Below are positions 26,916-36,106 of a DNA stretch of 64,000 nucleotides, one piece after another. Each line of letters begins with the position of its first letter. Positions within the stretch are counted from its first letter, which is position 1. Source of the DNA: Vibrio algivorus (GTDB lineage Bacteria > Pseudomonadota > Gammaproteobacteria > Enterobacterales > Vibrionaceae); assembly GCF_002218005.2 (NCBI RefSeq), contig NZ_AP018678.1:2046001-2110000 (forward strand), read 5' to 3'. The position numbers were made by a program, and so were the translations under genes. The notes beneath the pieces are model-generated. The model had not been told where the DNA came from and ran no database searches. It saw only the letters and a program-made list of their open reading frames with translations.

Positions 26916-28139
26916 GTGATCAGAACTTTTGCTGAACTCGATTTAGACCAAAACCTTATTGAAGCCATTGAAGAAATGGGCTTTGAGCGCCCGACTCAAA
27001 TTCAGGCGGATGCCATTCCACAAGCGCTTGATGGCAAGGATGTCTTAGCGTCAGCTCCTACAGGTACTGGTAAAACTGCTGCATTTGCACTTCCTGCACT
27101 ACAATTTTTACAAGATTTCCCACGCAAGAAAGCTGGCCCAGCTCGCGTATTAATCTTAACGCCAACTCGTGAGCTAGCAATGCAAGTGGCAGATCAAACT
27201 CGCGCACTGGCAAAAAATACAAATTTAAACATCTTTACCATTACTGGTGGCGTAATGTACCAAGAGCACGCTGATATTCTGGGTACTACTCAAGATATCG
27301 TTGTTGCAACGCCAGGCCGCTTAATGGAGTACATTGAAGCTGAACGTTTTGATTGTCGTGCGATTGAATGGCTGATCTTAGATGAAGCGGATCGCATGCT
27401 AGATATGGGGTTTGGTCCGGTTGTTGACCGTCTATCTGCAGAATGTCGCTGGCGTAAACAAACCCTGCTTTTCTCTGCAACCTTAGAAGGTCGTGGGGTT
27501 GAAGGCTTTACTAAAGATCTACTAAACAACCCCGTAAAAGTGGAAGCGGATCCTTCAAGACGCGAACGTAAGAAAATCACTCAATGGTATCATCGTGCTG
27601 ACCACGCTGAACATAAACTAGCACTACTAAAAAACATTCTTACTGAGCAAGCTGAGCGCAGTATCATCTTTGTCAAAACTCGTGAACGCCTTGCTGAATT
27701 ACGTGGCCAACTAGAAAGCGCACAAATCGTGTGTTCATGGATCCAAGGCGAAATGCCGCAAGACCGCCGAAACAACGCAATTCAACGTTTTCGTGATGGT
27801 GAAGTGAATGTATTAATTGCTACTGATGTAGCAGCACGCGGTATCGATTTACCCGATGTAAGTCATGTCATTAACTACGATATGCCAAGAACTGCCGACG
27901 TATACCTACACCGTATTGGTCGTACCGCTCGTGCCGGCAAAAAAGGCAATGCAATTTCTTTAATTGAAGCTCATGACCAGCCGATGATCGATCGCGTAAT
28001 GCGCTACACCCAAGATGAAATCAAAGAGCGATACATTAAAGATCTTCGTCCACAGAGCAAAAAAGCAACCTTTAAGAAGAAGAAAAAGAAAGCACCTGCT
28101 GCTAAAAAGAAAGCAACAGTGAAAAAGAAGAAAAAGTAA
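26916..28139 (+). CDS. srmB: DEAD-box ATP-dependent RNA helicase SrmB
   Basis: RNA helicase that assists early 50S subunit assembly. 407 residues beginning at a GTG (26916) behind TTGGAGAAA. Visible helicase motifs: Q motif (FERPTQIQADAIP), I (APTGTGKT), Ia (PTRELAMQ), II (LDEADRM), III (SATLE), V (ATDVAARGID) and VI (HRIGRTARAG). The C-terminus is a short, extremely lysine-rich tail (KKKKKKAPAAKKKATVKKKKK-type, last ~35 residues) suited to non-specific RNA binding. A hairpin terminator follows. Confidence 0.93.
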   Translation: MIRTFAELDLDQNLIEAIEEMGFERPTQIQADAIPQALDGKDVLASAPTGTGKTAAFALPALQFLQDFPRKKAGPARVLILTPTRELAMQVADQTRALAKNTNLNIFTITGGVMYQEHADILGTTQDIVVATPGRLMEYIEAERFDCRAIEWLILDEADRMLDMGFGPVVDRLSAECRWRKQTLLFSATLEGRGVEGFTKDLLNNPVKVEADPSRRERKKITQWYHRADHAEHKLALLKNILTEQAERSIIFVKTRERLAELRGQLESAQIVCSWIQGEMPQDRRNNAIQRFRDGEVNVLIATDVAARGIDLPDVSHVINYDMPRTADVYLHRIGRTARAGKKGNAISLIEAHDQPMIDRVMRYTQDEIKERYIKDLRPQSKKATFKKKKKKAPAAKKKATVKKKKK

Positions 28140-28149
28140 GGGCTAGCAA

Positions 28150-28173
28150 AAAGGAGCGAATATTCGCTCCTTT
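28150..28173. terminator. Bidirectional terminator, srmB / yaaA
   Basis: 11-bp stem AAAGGAGCGAA / TTCGCTCCTTT separated by TA, flanked by A's and T's, between convergent genes. Confidence 0.85.
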
Positions 28174-28200
28174 TACGTTTTAATCAATAACAGCAACCTA

Positions 28201-28977
28201 CTATGACTGCTCTTCTCGCTTAAACACCAGTTCCGTTTCCGTTGATTCTGCAGCAACAAAGTAATATCCAGCCGTATCAAATGCTTTTAGCGCATCCAAA
28301 TCTTCTATTTTATTTTCAATGATGTAACGCGCCATCATACCGCGGGCTTTTTTCGCGTAGAAACTGATCACCTTGTAGGTGCCATTTTTGCAGTCTTTAA
28401 ATACAGGGGTAATAATTTTACCTTTCACACCTTTAGGCTTCACCGCTTTAAAGTACTCATTCGACGCTAGGTTAATTAACCATTCATCGCCTTGTGCTTG
28501 TAACGCATCATTGACTTTATCAGTAATGATATCACCCCAGAACTGATACAGATTACTACCACGTGGATTTGCTAGCCTTGTCCCCATCTCTAAACGGTAT
28601 GGCTGCATTAAATCAAGCGGTTTTAATAGCCCATACAAACCAGATAGCATTCTTAAATGAGACTGAGCATAGTCGATATCTGTTTCAGACAGACTATTCG
28701 CATCTAGTCCTGTATAAACATCACCTTTAAAAGCAAATAATGCCTGACGAGCATTCTCAAAACTAAATTCAGGACTCCATTGAGCAAAGCGAGCCACATT
28801 TAGCCCTGCAATCTTATCACTGACTTTCATTAAGCTAGACACATCCGCAGGCGTTAGCTGACGGCATACTTCAATTAACTCAGCAGAGTGCTTGGTTAAA
28901 TCAGGTTGAGTGTGCTTTTGGGTAGGAAGGGAAGATTCGTAATCGAGTGTTTTTGCCGGAGAAACCAATATCAGCAT
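28201..28977 (-). CDS. yaaA: Peroxide-stress protein YaaA (DUF328)
   Basis: 258-residue cytoplasmic protein of the YaaA family, which in E. coli is induced by OxyR and limits intracellular iron and Fenton damage during H2O2 stress. N-terminus MLILVSPAKTLDYES and the stretches LRMLSGLYGLLKPLDLMQPYR and INLASNEYFKAVKP are diagnostic. The frame also opens with TTG two codons earlier (28983), but ATG at 28977 gives the family start. Next to the AGCS symporter gene, as yaaA is next to yaaJ in E. coli. Confidence 0.92.
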   Translation of the reverse strand: MLILVSPAKTLDYESSLPTQKHTQPDLTKHSAELIEVCRQLTPADVSSLMKVSDKIAGLNVARFAQWSPEFSFENARQALFAFKGDVYTGLDANSLSETDIDYAQSHLRMLSGLYGLLKPLDLMQPYRLEMGTRLANPRGSNLYQFWGDIITDKVNDALQAQGDEWLINLASNEYFKAVKPKGVKGKIITPVFKDCKNGTYKVISFYAKKARGMMARYIIENKIEDLDALKAFDTAGYYFVAAESTETELVFKREEQS

Positions 28978-29020
28978 ATTCAATCCATGTGTTCTGAAAT
29001 AATACTGGCCATTATAACAA

Positions 29021-29048
29021 AAAAGCCACGCATCGCTGCATGGCTTTT
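29021..29048 (-). terminator. Terminator downstream of the AGCS symporter gene
   Basis: Stem AAAAGCCA / TGGCTTTT with an inner GCA/TGC pairing, followed on the minus strand by a T-run. It separates the symporter gene from yaaA. Confidence 0.75.
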
Positions 29049-29091
29049 TCTATTAGTTGTATCGGTCAAAGCTATTTATCGAGCAATCTTA

Positions 29092-30519
29092 TTACTTCGA
29101 CTCTTTCCCCCATACGCCTTCTTCAATTTGAGAATGTAATTCAGGGAAATCTTTCGCATCAAATGTCGGTAACTTACCTTCATCTAATTGCTTGTTGTAG
29201 TCTTTCGCCAGTTTAATAACGATACCAGACAACAATAAGATAGCCACCAAGTTAACAATCGCCATCAAACCCATTGATGCATCAGCAAGAGACCATACCG
29301 TCGGTAGTGTCGCTAATGAACCAAACATCACCATACCAAGTACAATCACGCGGAAAATATTTTTAGCGTGACGAGACTTCTTAAAGATAAACACAATATT
29401 GCTTTCTGCATAAGAGTAGTTAGCAATAATTGATGTAAATGCAAAGAAGAAAATCGCGATAGCAACGAAAGTTTTGCCCCACTCACCAACTTGAGAGCTC
29501 AATGCGTTTTGCGTCAAGATGATACCAGTCACTTCACCATGTGGTACATATTCACCAGATAACAAAATGATCGATACTGTTGCAGTACAGATAACAATCG
29601 TATCAACAAACACACCTAGCATTTGCACATAACCTTGTGATGCTGGGTGTGGCGGATACGGCGTTGCCGCTGCCGCAGCATTTGGCGCAGAGCCCATACC
29701 TGCTTCGTTCGAGAACAAACCACGAGCAACACCAGTCTTAATCGCATTCATAATGGCGTAACCCACACCACCAGCTGCTGCTTCTTGTAAACCGAAAGCA
29801 CTTTTGAAAATAAGCGCTAAAGCTCCAGGAACTTTATCTAGGTTCATCACAATAACAATCACAGCTAACACTAGGTAGAAGATAGCCATAATTGGCACTA
29901 GAATTTCGGCTGTACGGGCGATCTTACGGATACCACCAAAGATAACAAAACCAGAAAGCACAACCAGTACTCCACCTACCATTGCTTTATTCCAAGCAAA
30001 AGCGGTGTGCATCGCATCCGCAATCGAGTTTGATTGAACCGCGTTAAATACCAAGCCAAAAGCAATGATAAGGAAGATTGAGAATAAGATGCCCATCCAG
30101 CGCATACCTAGACCTTTCTCCATGTAGTAAGCCGGACCACCAATATAGTTACCGTCAGAACCTTTGGTTTTGTATAACTGAGCTAAAGTACTTTCTGCAA
30201 ATGCGGTTGCCATACCAACCATAGCAATAATCCACATCCAGAAAATAGCACCTGGGCCACCAACGGTTAAAGCCACCGCCACACCCGCCATGTTACCAGT
30301 ACCAACACGCGCAGCTAAGCTGGTACAAAATGCTTGAAAAGATGAAATACCAGATGCATCTGCTTTACGGCTGTTTTTCAGCACTGAAAACATGTGCGTA
30401 AAGTGGCGAAATTGAATAAGGCCAAGACGTACAGTGAAATACACACCAACGCCAACCAATAAGTAGACCAGAATAGATCCCCAAAGAAGATCGTTTAATA
30501 AAGCTATTAGATCCGTCAC
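29092..30519 (-). CDS. AGCS-family Na+:alanine/glycine symporter
   Basis: Sodium-coupled importer of alanine and/or glycine in the inner membrane, 475 residues with about 11 membrane segments. Family signatures include GPGAIFWMWIIAMVGMATAFAE, GGPAYYMEKGLG and GLFSNEAGMGSAPNAAA. It resembles E. coli YaaJ in neighbourhood (next to yaaA), but many vibrios carry several paralogues so I give no symbol. The start codon is GTG (complement of 30517-30519) behind GGTGAGG. The leader contains two tandem hairpins. No glycine riboswitch core was found upstream. Confidence 0.9.
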   Translation of the reverse strand: MTDLIALLNDLLWGSILVYLLVGVGVYFTVRLGLIQFRHFTHMFSVLKNSRKADASGISSFQAFCTSLAARVGTGNMAGVAVALTVGGPGAIFWMWIIAMVGMATAFAESTLAQLYKTKGSDGNYIGGPAYYMEKGLGMRWMGILFSIFLIIAFGLVFNAVQSNSIADAMHTAFAWNKAMVGGVLVVLSGFVIFGGIRKIARTAEILVPIMAIFYLVLAVIVIVMNLDKVPGALALIFKSAFGLQEAAAGGVGYAIMNAIKTGVARGLFSNEAGMGSAPNAAAAATPYPPHPASQGYVQMLGVFVDTIVICTATVSIILLSGEYVPHGEVTGIILTQNALSSQVGEWGKTFVAIAIFFFAFTSIIANYSYAESNIVFIFKKSRHAKNIFRVIVLGMVMFGSLATLPTVWSLADASMGLMAIVNLVAILLLSGIVIKLAKDYNKQLDEGKLPTFDAKDFPELHSQIEEGVWGKESK

Positions 30520-30552
30520 GCAAACCTCACCTAAATTAATGATTAATTTACC

Positions 30553-30598
30553 CTCACCATAAGAGTGAGCTCCCTCAACACTCAGGTCATTTGAGTGT
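30553..30598 (-). promoter_or_regulatory. Tandem hairpins in the symporter leader
   Basis: Two adjacent inverted repeats just upstream of the symporter start: ACACTCA / TGAGTGT (30578-30584 and 30592-30598, 7-nt loop) and CTCAC / GTGAG (30553-30557 and 30565-30569). No T-run follows, so this is not an obvious terminator. Role unknown; possibly translational control or mRNA stability. Confidence 0.4.
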
Positions 30599-31234
30599 CC
30601 ACCTTGTCTCTTTATATATTCATTACTTTTATTATCTTTAAAGAAAAAGGCATATCAAAATACAATTTTAGTACTTAAAGTAAGGACCAAATTGATAATG
30701 ACCGGCAGGATAATGCAGGGCTGCGCACTAAAAATCAATATCAAATTTTATTCATAGTTATGCATTATTACACTAGTTGATAGTAAGTTTTCAGTATATT
30801 TAAGCTGTTTTTTCACATTAAAGACAAACTTTTGACTATGTAATTTAAGAAATAAAAATCCAATTATTCACATTTGTTAAAAGCAGGTAAATAGTGTGAA
30901 GCCAAGAGTTAGTAAGGTCTCAACTCGAACACTTAAGCAATTATCGTTTGATTATTCAATTTAGATATCTAACCTTCAAGTCAAACAAACATATCGTTAA
31001 CATCATTAACCTTAATGCAACCCGATACAGCTTAAACCTCCACTTTTTCCTGCAGAAATTATTTACTAAAAGGCGATTTTTTACTCAAAAATAAATCATG
31101 AATCAAGCAGCAGAATGACACAAAAGTTTCATCTTTTAGAAACAAATGAGAAATACATCAAGGTTAATCTCTTAAAAAGTGTGGTATCAATAAAGTCCTG
31201 AATAGGATTCAGTATCAACAAAGAGGGATTATAG
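30599..31234. other. AT-rich intergenic region, no gene seen
   Basis: About 640 bp between the divergent symporter and DUF3545 genes. I see no ORF with a ribosome binding site, tRNA, terminator or recognisable riboswitch. It must hold promoters for both genes. Confidence 0.5.
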
Positions 31235-31420
31235 ATGGAAAGCTTCCAATTAGAAGACATCATGGCAATGGAACCAAACCCTTATCGCGCTCACAAGACC
31301 AAGCCAACTAAGAGAAAGTGGCGCGAGATTGAAGCGATTCAAGATAGACGCCAACTACAGAAGGAACTGAAAGAGCTGGATTACTTTGGCGAGTATAATT
31401 TAGAAGACCTTGATATTTAA
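31235..31420 (+). CDS. Small DUF3545-like protein
   Basis: 61-residue highly charged protein with an acidic N-terminus, a basic centre (TKPTKRKWREIEAIQDRRQL) and an acidic tail. The KRKWREIEA core is what I associate with the DUF3545 family of small proteins in Vibrionaceae and relatives. The function is unknown; the charge pattern suggests a nucleic-acid- or protein-binding helix. The start ATG is preceded by AGAGGGAT. It is a single gene with a long upstream region. Confidence 0.65.
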   Translation: MESFQLEDIMAMEPNPYRAHKTKPTKRKWREIEAIQDRRQLQKELKELDYFGEYNLEDLDI

Positions 31421-31572
31421 AAGCCTATCATATTTAAACTTTGGATATTTAACTTCAACTGCGGGTAAGAGTGTTACAATAATAACCCTAACTCAATGAT
31501 ATAAAAATGATAAAAATATCGTTCAGGTATCTAGAGTTGATTATGTTCTCTCAATGCTGCAATTTAGGTATA

Positions 31573-31601
31573 AAGCAGACACGGCCTGAATGTGTCTGCT
31601 T
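31573..31601 (+). terminator. Rho-independent terminator
   Basis: 10-bp perfect stem AAGCAGACAC / GTGTCTGCTT with a 9-nt loop, followed by TATTTTAT. It is 150 bp past the DUF3545 stop codon, so it either ends a long 3' UTR or belongs to a short independent RNA. Confidence 0.8.
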
Positions 31602-31606
31602 TATTT

Positions 31607-31648
31607 TATACCCAAGTAACTGCAAGATGCAGAATTCACTTGGGTATA
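31607..31648. repeat. Minimal palindromic TATACCCAAG element
   Basis: 42-bp unit: TATACCCAAGTAACT, then GCAAGATGCAGAATT, then CACTTGGGTATA. It is the left 30 bases of the long copy joined directly to its right terminus. It ends 4 bp before the hemerythrin gene stop codon, so it could form a hairpin in that 3' UTR. Confidence 0.75.
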
Positions 31649-31651
31649 CCA

Positions 31652-32191
31652 CTAGCCATCCGACTTCATGTATTCAGACAGACGCTGGTATTCTTTATCA
31701 ATACTTTGTCCAAATAGAGGGTCACTATCTTCACTACCCCACAACTTTTCAACCGCCAACCAATCCTGCTCAGTAAAATGACGCTTTAAGGTAGGTAAGA
31801 TTTCGCGCTCTTCAAAATCTAAATGTTTTTTTTGCTGATGAATAAAATGCTCTAAGTGTTCGCGAAATACATCATTAGGAACCACGGTATCTTGCAGAAC
31901 CATCTCCAGTAAATCAGCAAACCTTTTAGTCGTCTCCGATAAGTTTTTATGCTCCTCCAACAAATTGGCAATATTATTATTATCGCCATAATGCTCTAAG
32001 AAGTAATGATAGATAAGATCTTCCTTCGGATGATGTGTCATTTCCGAGTGCCGCTGAAGATAAGAAACAATATCATTAATAATCAAATAATTAATTGATT
32101 TTTCTTGTTTTAATAAATTTAACTTCTGGTCAAGAATAATCAGCAATCGCACCATATAACTGTGCTCACGACTTATAATATTTCCTAGCAT
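31652..32191 (-). CDS. Hemerythrin-like domain protein
   Basis: 179-residue helical protein of the hemerythrin/HHE type, which usually bind a non-haem di-iron centre used in O2, NO or iron handling. Conserved metal-ligand candidates are His10 (REHSY), the His in MTHHPKEDLIYHYFLEH, EEHKNL and HQQKKHLDFEEREILP. The start ATG has a strong GGAGGGAG site. It lies upstream of ung on the plus coordinate but reads the same way, with about 116 bp between them. The spacing suggests separate transcription. Specific function is not known. Confidence 0.8.
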   Translation of the reverse strand: MLGNIISREHSYMVRLLIILDQKLNLLKQEKSINYLIINDIVSYLQRHSEMTHHPKEDLIYHYFLEHYGDNNNIANLLEEHKNLSETTKRFADLLEMVLQDTVVPNDVFREHLEHFIHQQKKHLDFEEREILPTLKRHFTEQDWLAVEKLWGSEDSDPLFGQSIDKEYQRLSEYMKSDG

Positions 32192-32307
32192 GGCTCCCTC
32201 CTACCCAGTCAACTACCACCACTATAGGCGATACTTTTCCGGCGCTATTGTCCATGGTCAAATATTGTTCAATCAGTATAGCTCATGCTCATTTTCTGTG
32301 ACTAAAC

Positions 32308-33006
32308 TCAAATCAATTCAAATTGTTCATTTTGTTGCAAACTCACCGAAGCCCAATTTATTGGGGACTTTCCTTGCTGTAATAAAAGTATATTGGCTTG
32401 AGAAAAATGCCGACAACCAAAAAAACCACGATGGACAGAAAGAGGAGATGGGTGTGGAGCAGTCAAAATGTGGTGCTTAGATGCATCGATTGATACGCCT
32501 TTTTTCTGTGCATGAGCTCCCCATAATAAAAAAACCAACCCATTATGCTTTTTATTTAACTCTGCAATCACTTTATCTGTGAATTTTTCCCAGCCAGACT
32601 TAGCATGCGAATGAGCCTTACCTTGTTCAACCGTCAATACCGTATTCAACAACAACACACCTTGTTCAGCCCAAGACACCAAATTACCGTGATTGGGAAG
32701 AGTAAAACCTTCGATATCTTGTACCAACTCTTTATACATATTAAGTAAAGAAGGAGGCGTTTTAATTCCAGGTTGTACCGAGAAAGCTAATCCATGCGCT
32801 TGATTAGGCCCATGGTAAGGATCTTGTCCTAGTATCACCACTTTCACTTGATCAAATGGTGTATGGTCAAACGCTGAAAAAACCAGACTATCATCAGGGT
32901 ATATGTTTTTACCTTGAGAACGCTCAGTCGCAACAAAGCTTTCAAGAAGCTTAAAGTAATTTTGTTTTTTTTCATTTTCGATCACATCAGCCCACGTTGA
33001 CATCAT
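32308..33006 (-). CDS. ung: Uracil-DNA glycosylase (family 1)
   Basis: Removes uracil from DNA as the first step of base excision repair. 232 residues with the catalytic-water loop VILGQDPYHGPNQAHGLAFSV (Asp in GQDPY, about residue 67) and the leucine-insertion loop HPSPLSVHRGFFGCRHFSQAN (about residue 190). Two tandem ATGs (33006 and 33003) follow GAAGGTGA. It is divergent from grcA, as ung is near yfiD/grcA in E. coli. Confidence 0.95.
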   Translation of the reverse strand: MMSTWADVIENEKKQNYFKLLESFVATERSQGKNIYPDDSLVFSAFDHTPFDQVKVVILGQDPYHGPNQAHGLAFSVQPGIKTPPSLLNMYKELVQDIEGFTLPNHGNLVSWAEQGVLLLNTVLTVEQGKAHSHAKSGWEKFTDKVIAELNKKHNGLVFLLWGAHAQKKGVSIDASKHHILTAPHPSPLSVHRGFFGCRHFSQANILLLQQGKSPINWASVSLQQNEQFELI

Positions 33007-33231
33007 TCACCTTCTACTATTTCTTTGAGTTTATTTTGTCATTGTATCGCGAGGAGAGTACAAGGGCGAACGAACGACAGCGACCCGTGATTTCGTAGTA
33101 AATTAACCACACACCTAAAGTTAAATTATTTTTTATAATTTAAAATAATATTGTAAACCATTATTTTTTTTAGTTTTCTTGATTTACAGCAAAAAAACAC
33201 ACCAATAATGAAATCTAAATTTGGCATTTAA

Positions 33232-33275
33232 TTGATTTAAATCAATATTAATTTTGTGGTTATTAAGTATATAAT
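33232..33275 (+). promoter_or_regulatory. FNR-dependent promoter of grcA
   Basis: A perfect FNR box TTGATTTAAATCAA (33232-33245) is followed by TATAAT at 33270-33275. With a start near 33280 the box centre is about -41.5, the class II activator position. GrcA is anaerobically induced by FNR in E. coli, which agrees. Confidence 0.8.
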
Positions 33276-33341
33276 GGCGTCATCAATTAGTTCGAAAATA
33301 ACATCATATTTAATTCCACTTAGGTGGCAAAGGAGATGGGC

Positions 33342-33719
33342 ATGATCCAAGGTATCCAAATTACTAAAGCTGCAAACGACGACTTACTAAACTCTATCTG
33401 GCTACTAGATAGCGAAAAAAATGAAGCACGTTGTGTTGCTGCTGAAACAGGCTTTGAAGCAGATCAAGTTGTTGCTGCAGATTCTCTAGGCGACATAGAA
33501 TACCGTGAAGTAAAAATTGAAACTGCACCACGTATCGAAGGTGGCCAACACCTAAACGTAAACGTTCTTTCTCGCGAGACACTAGAAGATGCCGTTGCTA
33601 ACCCAGAAAACTACCCACAGTTAACTATCCGTGTTTCTGGCTACGCAGTACGTTTTAACTCATTAACTGCTGAGCAACAACGCGACGTTATTGCCCGTAC
33701 ATTTACTGAGTCTATGTAA
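33342..33719 (+). CDS. grcA: Autonomous glycyl radical cofactor GrcA (YfiD)
   Basis: 125-residue stand-in for the C-terminal radical domain of pyruvate formate-lyase; it restores activity to oxygen-damaged PFL. The glycyl radical site is in TIRVSGYAVRFNSLT, near the C-terminus. I use the ATG at 33342 (MIQGIQITKAANDD), which has AAGGAGATGGG in front and matches E. coli GrcA; a frame from 33324 is open but overlaps the ribosome binding site. It has a strong FNR-type promoter, implying high expression on shift to low oxygen. A bidirectional terminator follows. Confidence 0.95.
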   Translation: MIQGIQITKAANDDLLNSIWLLDSEKNEARCVAAETGFEADQVVAADSLGDIEYREVKIETAPRIEGGQHLNVNVLSRETLEDAVANPENYPQLTIRVSGYAVRFNSLTAEQQRDVIARTFTESM

Positions 33720-33770
33720 TAACGATTTTCGGGTTTACGTTTCTCGTAGCTCGGAATTCATATAAATAAA

Positions 33771-33804
33771 AAAGCTCAAAAGAATTTAACCTCTTTTGAG
33801 CTTT
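33771..33804. terminator. Bidirectional terminator, grcA / thrC
   Basis: 13-bp perfect stem AAAGCTCAAAAGA / TCTTTTGAGCTTT with A- and T-tails between convergent grcA and the thr operon. Confidence 0.88.
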
Positions 33805-33843
33805 TCTTTTTCGAGTGACTAGTAACGAGCTTTCGAGCTACGG

Positions 33844-35133
33844 TTAACCCTGCACTCTTCTCAACACTTCTTTTAGCAAATCAAAATCTGCCGCAAGGTC
33901 TTCAGAAAGCAATTCCATCGCACCGTGTTTTGCTAGTGGCCCTGGAACGTCAATATCTGTATCAAGTATCTCATCAACCACTTCTTTAAATTTAGCCGGA
34001 TGCGCAGTGCATAGGAATAAACCAGTTTCTCCCTCTTGGAGCTGTTGAGTCAAAACTCGATAAGCAATCGCACCATGCGGCTCACATAAATAACCAAGAT
34101 TATTCAGCTCAACCACTGATTCAGCACTTTCTGTATCAGTCACCATGCCTTTGCCTAGTGTATCTAACCCCCAACCTTTAATACGGCAAAGTTCTTCAAT
34201 ACGCGGCCAGTTATTCGGTTGACTAACATCCATCGCGTTAGAAGTCGTCGCGACGGTTGGTTTAGGTTCCCACTTACCCGTTTCAAGGTAACGAGGTACC
34301 GTATCATTGGCATTGGTTGCCGCAATAAAACGCTTGATCGGTAGCCCTAAAGCTTTAGCAAGTAGACCTGCGGTTAAGTTACCAAAGTTACCACTAGGTA
34401 CTGAAATGACTAAATTATCGCGCTCAGCTTTAGTCATTTGAGCAGCGGCTTCAAAGTAGTAGCAAATTTGTGCCATTAAACGGCTGATGTTGATTGAGTT
34501 AGCGGAGTTAAGGCCAATTTCTTCACGCAACGCTTGATCATCAAAAGCTTGTTTCACCAATGATTGGCATGCATCAAAGTCACCATCAATCGCCACAGTG
34601 TGAATATTGCCACCTAGGGTACAAAATAATTTTTCTTGTAATGGGCTGATCTTTCCTTTTGGATACAAGATCACCACATTAATATTTTCCATACCATAAA
34701 AAGCATGGGCAACGGCAGCACCAGTATCACCGGAAGTCGCTGTTAATATTGTGATTTTTTGTCCCTTGTCAGCAGTGACAGCCGCCAAAGATTGCGCCAT
34801 GAAACGGCCGCCAAAATCTTTAAAAGCCAACGTCGGACCATGGAAAAGCTCTAGAGCGTAAACGCCATCTTTGACTGATTTAATCGGGGCTGGAAATTGA
34901 AAAGCTGCCGACACCAGTTGATTCACCTGCTCAGCAGTTAGTTCATCGCCAATTAATGCCGATAAAATCTTACTACTACGGCTAATAAAATCTTCCGCTA
35001 ATAGTGATTCGATATCATCAAACTTAGGTAATTCTGATGGGAAAAATAACCCTTGATTACGACCTAGACCTTGACGTACTGCTTGGCCAAAAGAGACCTG
35101 CTCATCATTTTCTTTTATATTGTACAACTTCAT
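33844..35133 (-). CDS. thrC: Threonine synthase
   Basis: PLP enzyme converting O-phosphohomoserine to threonine, last step of the pathway. 429 residues; the PLP-lysine is in LAFKDFGGRFMAQ (about residue 107), followed by TATSGDTGAAVAHAF. The start ATG overlaps the thrB stop codon by 4 nt (ATGA), showing translational coupling. It is the last gene of thrLABC and is followed by a terminator. Confidence 0.96.
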   Translation of the reverse strand: MKLYNIKENDEQVSFGQAVRQGLGRNQGLFFPSELPKFDDIESLLAEDFISRSSKILSALIGDELTAEQVNQLVSAAFQFPAPIKSVKDGVYALELFHGPTLAFKDFGGRFMAQSLAAVTADKGQKITILTATSGDTGAAVAHAFYGMENINVVILYPKGKISPLQEKLFCTLGGNIHTVAIDGDFDACQSLVKQAFDDQALREEIGLNSANSINISRLMAQICYYFEAAAQMTKAERDNLVISVPSGNFGNLTAGLLAKALGLPIKRFIAATNANDTVPRYLETGKWEPKPTVATTSNAMDVSQPNNWPRIEELCRIKGWGLDTLGKGMVTDTESAESVVELNNLGYLCEPHGAIAYRVLTQQLQEGETGLFLCTAHPAKFKEVVDEILDTDIDVPGPLAKHGAMELLSEDLAADFDLLKEVLRRVQG

Positions 35134-36104
35134 AATTCACTTCCTGTTACTCTCGAACCTTCCTTGTCTAAACGACAAATATGCACGAAACCTTCATCAT
35201 TTTGTATGTAATTTTCATTTAACCAATGTGCGACTCGTTCTGCCACATCTTTCTTACTACAAATAGTAAATAGTGTTGGACCCGAACCGGAAATACCGCA
35301 GGCTAATGCGCCCGCTGACATCGCGTATTGACGAGCATCTGCAAAACCTGGCAACAACTTAGCGCGATAAGGTTCTGCAATCACATCTTTAATCAGTTTG
35401 GCTGCGAGCTCTGGTTGCCCTGAATGACACGCATGAATAAATCCACCAAGGTGACGACCATGAGCAATAATATCTTGGCGACGATATTGAGAAGGTAAAA
35501 TAGAGCGAGCTTCGGCTGTAGACACTTTAATTCCCGGATAAGCCATTACCCAATACCAATCATCAAAACAAGGCACTTCTTGACTGATAATACCAAGCTC
35601 TTCCAGCATGAGCTGCAAGCCACCTAGGTAGCAAGGCGCAACATTATCATAGTGAATACCACCAGAAATTTGCCCTTCCATCTCACCCATTAATGCCAGC
35701 AATTCCATTTCATTTAATGGTTGCTGATGAAAACGGTTTAACGCATCTAATGCCGCCACAATAGAACAAGCACTAGAGCCTAAACCTGAGCCAATCGGCA
35801 TGTTTTTTTCTAGTGTCATTTCCAGTGGTAATAAAGGAATGTTTTTCTTTTCCAATTCACGGGCAAACACTTGCCAACAATGGTAGACAATATTCTCTTT
35901 CGGGTCAGTTGGAAGCTTCGCGACAAAGCTTCCTGCGGTTTTTAAATCAAATGATGCATCCGATGGTTTAACTAAAACTCGGTCACCAAGTAAAGTACCA
36001 TCAATCGGTGATACTGCAGCGCCAAGAACATCAAAGCCAACACTGACATTACCGATTGAGGCAGGTGCATACACTGCGACACTTTGAGGTTGAGACATTG
36101 ACAT
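35130..36104 (-). CDS. thrB: Homoserine kinase
   Basis: GHMP-family kinase that phosphorylates homoserine. 324 residues from ATG at 36104 (MSMSQPQSVAVYAPASIGNV), preceded by TAGGAG and starting 2 nt after the thrA stop codon. The ATP-binding motif is PIGSGLGSSACS (about 90-102), and the later ISGSGPTLF completes the GHMP fold. The frame extends upstream into thrA to 36125, which I reject because of the ribosome binding site position. Confidence 0.95.
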   Translation of the reverse strand: MSMSQPQSVAVYAPASIGNVSVGFDVLGAAVSPIDGTLLGDRVLVKPSDASFDLKTAGSFVAKLPTDPKENIVYHCWQVFARELEKKNIPLLPLEMTLEKNMPIGSGLGSSACSIVAALDALNRFHQQPLNEMELLALMGEMEGQISGGIHYDNVAPCYLGGLQLMLEELGIISQEVPCFDDWYWVMAYPGIKVSTAEARSILPSQYRRQDIIAHGRHLGGFIHACHSGQPELAAKLIKDVIAEPYRAKLLPGFADARQYAMSAGALACGISGSGPTLFTICSKKDVAERVAHWLNENYIQNDEGFVHICRLDKEGSRVTGSEL

Positions 36105-36106
36105 AA

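Noticed and set aside
30520..30860. Glycine riboswitch upstream of the AGCS symporter
   Set aside because: The conserved CCGCCGAAGG-type core is absent on the minus strand.
31507..31776. 89-codon ORF on the plus strand
   Set aside because: It runs through a terminator hairpin and a palindromic repeat, then antisense into the hemerythrin gene; no ribosome binding site.
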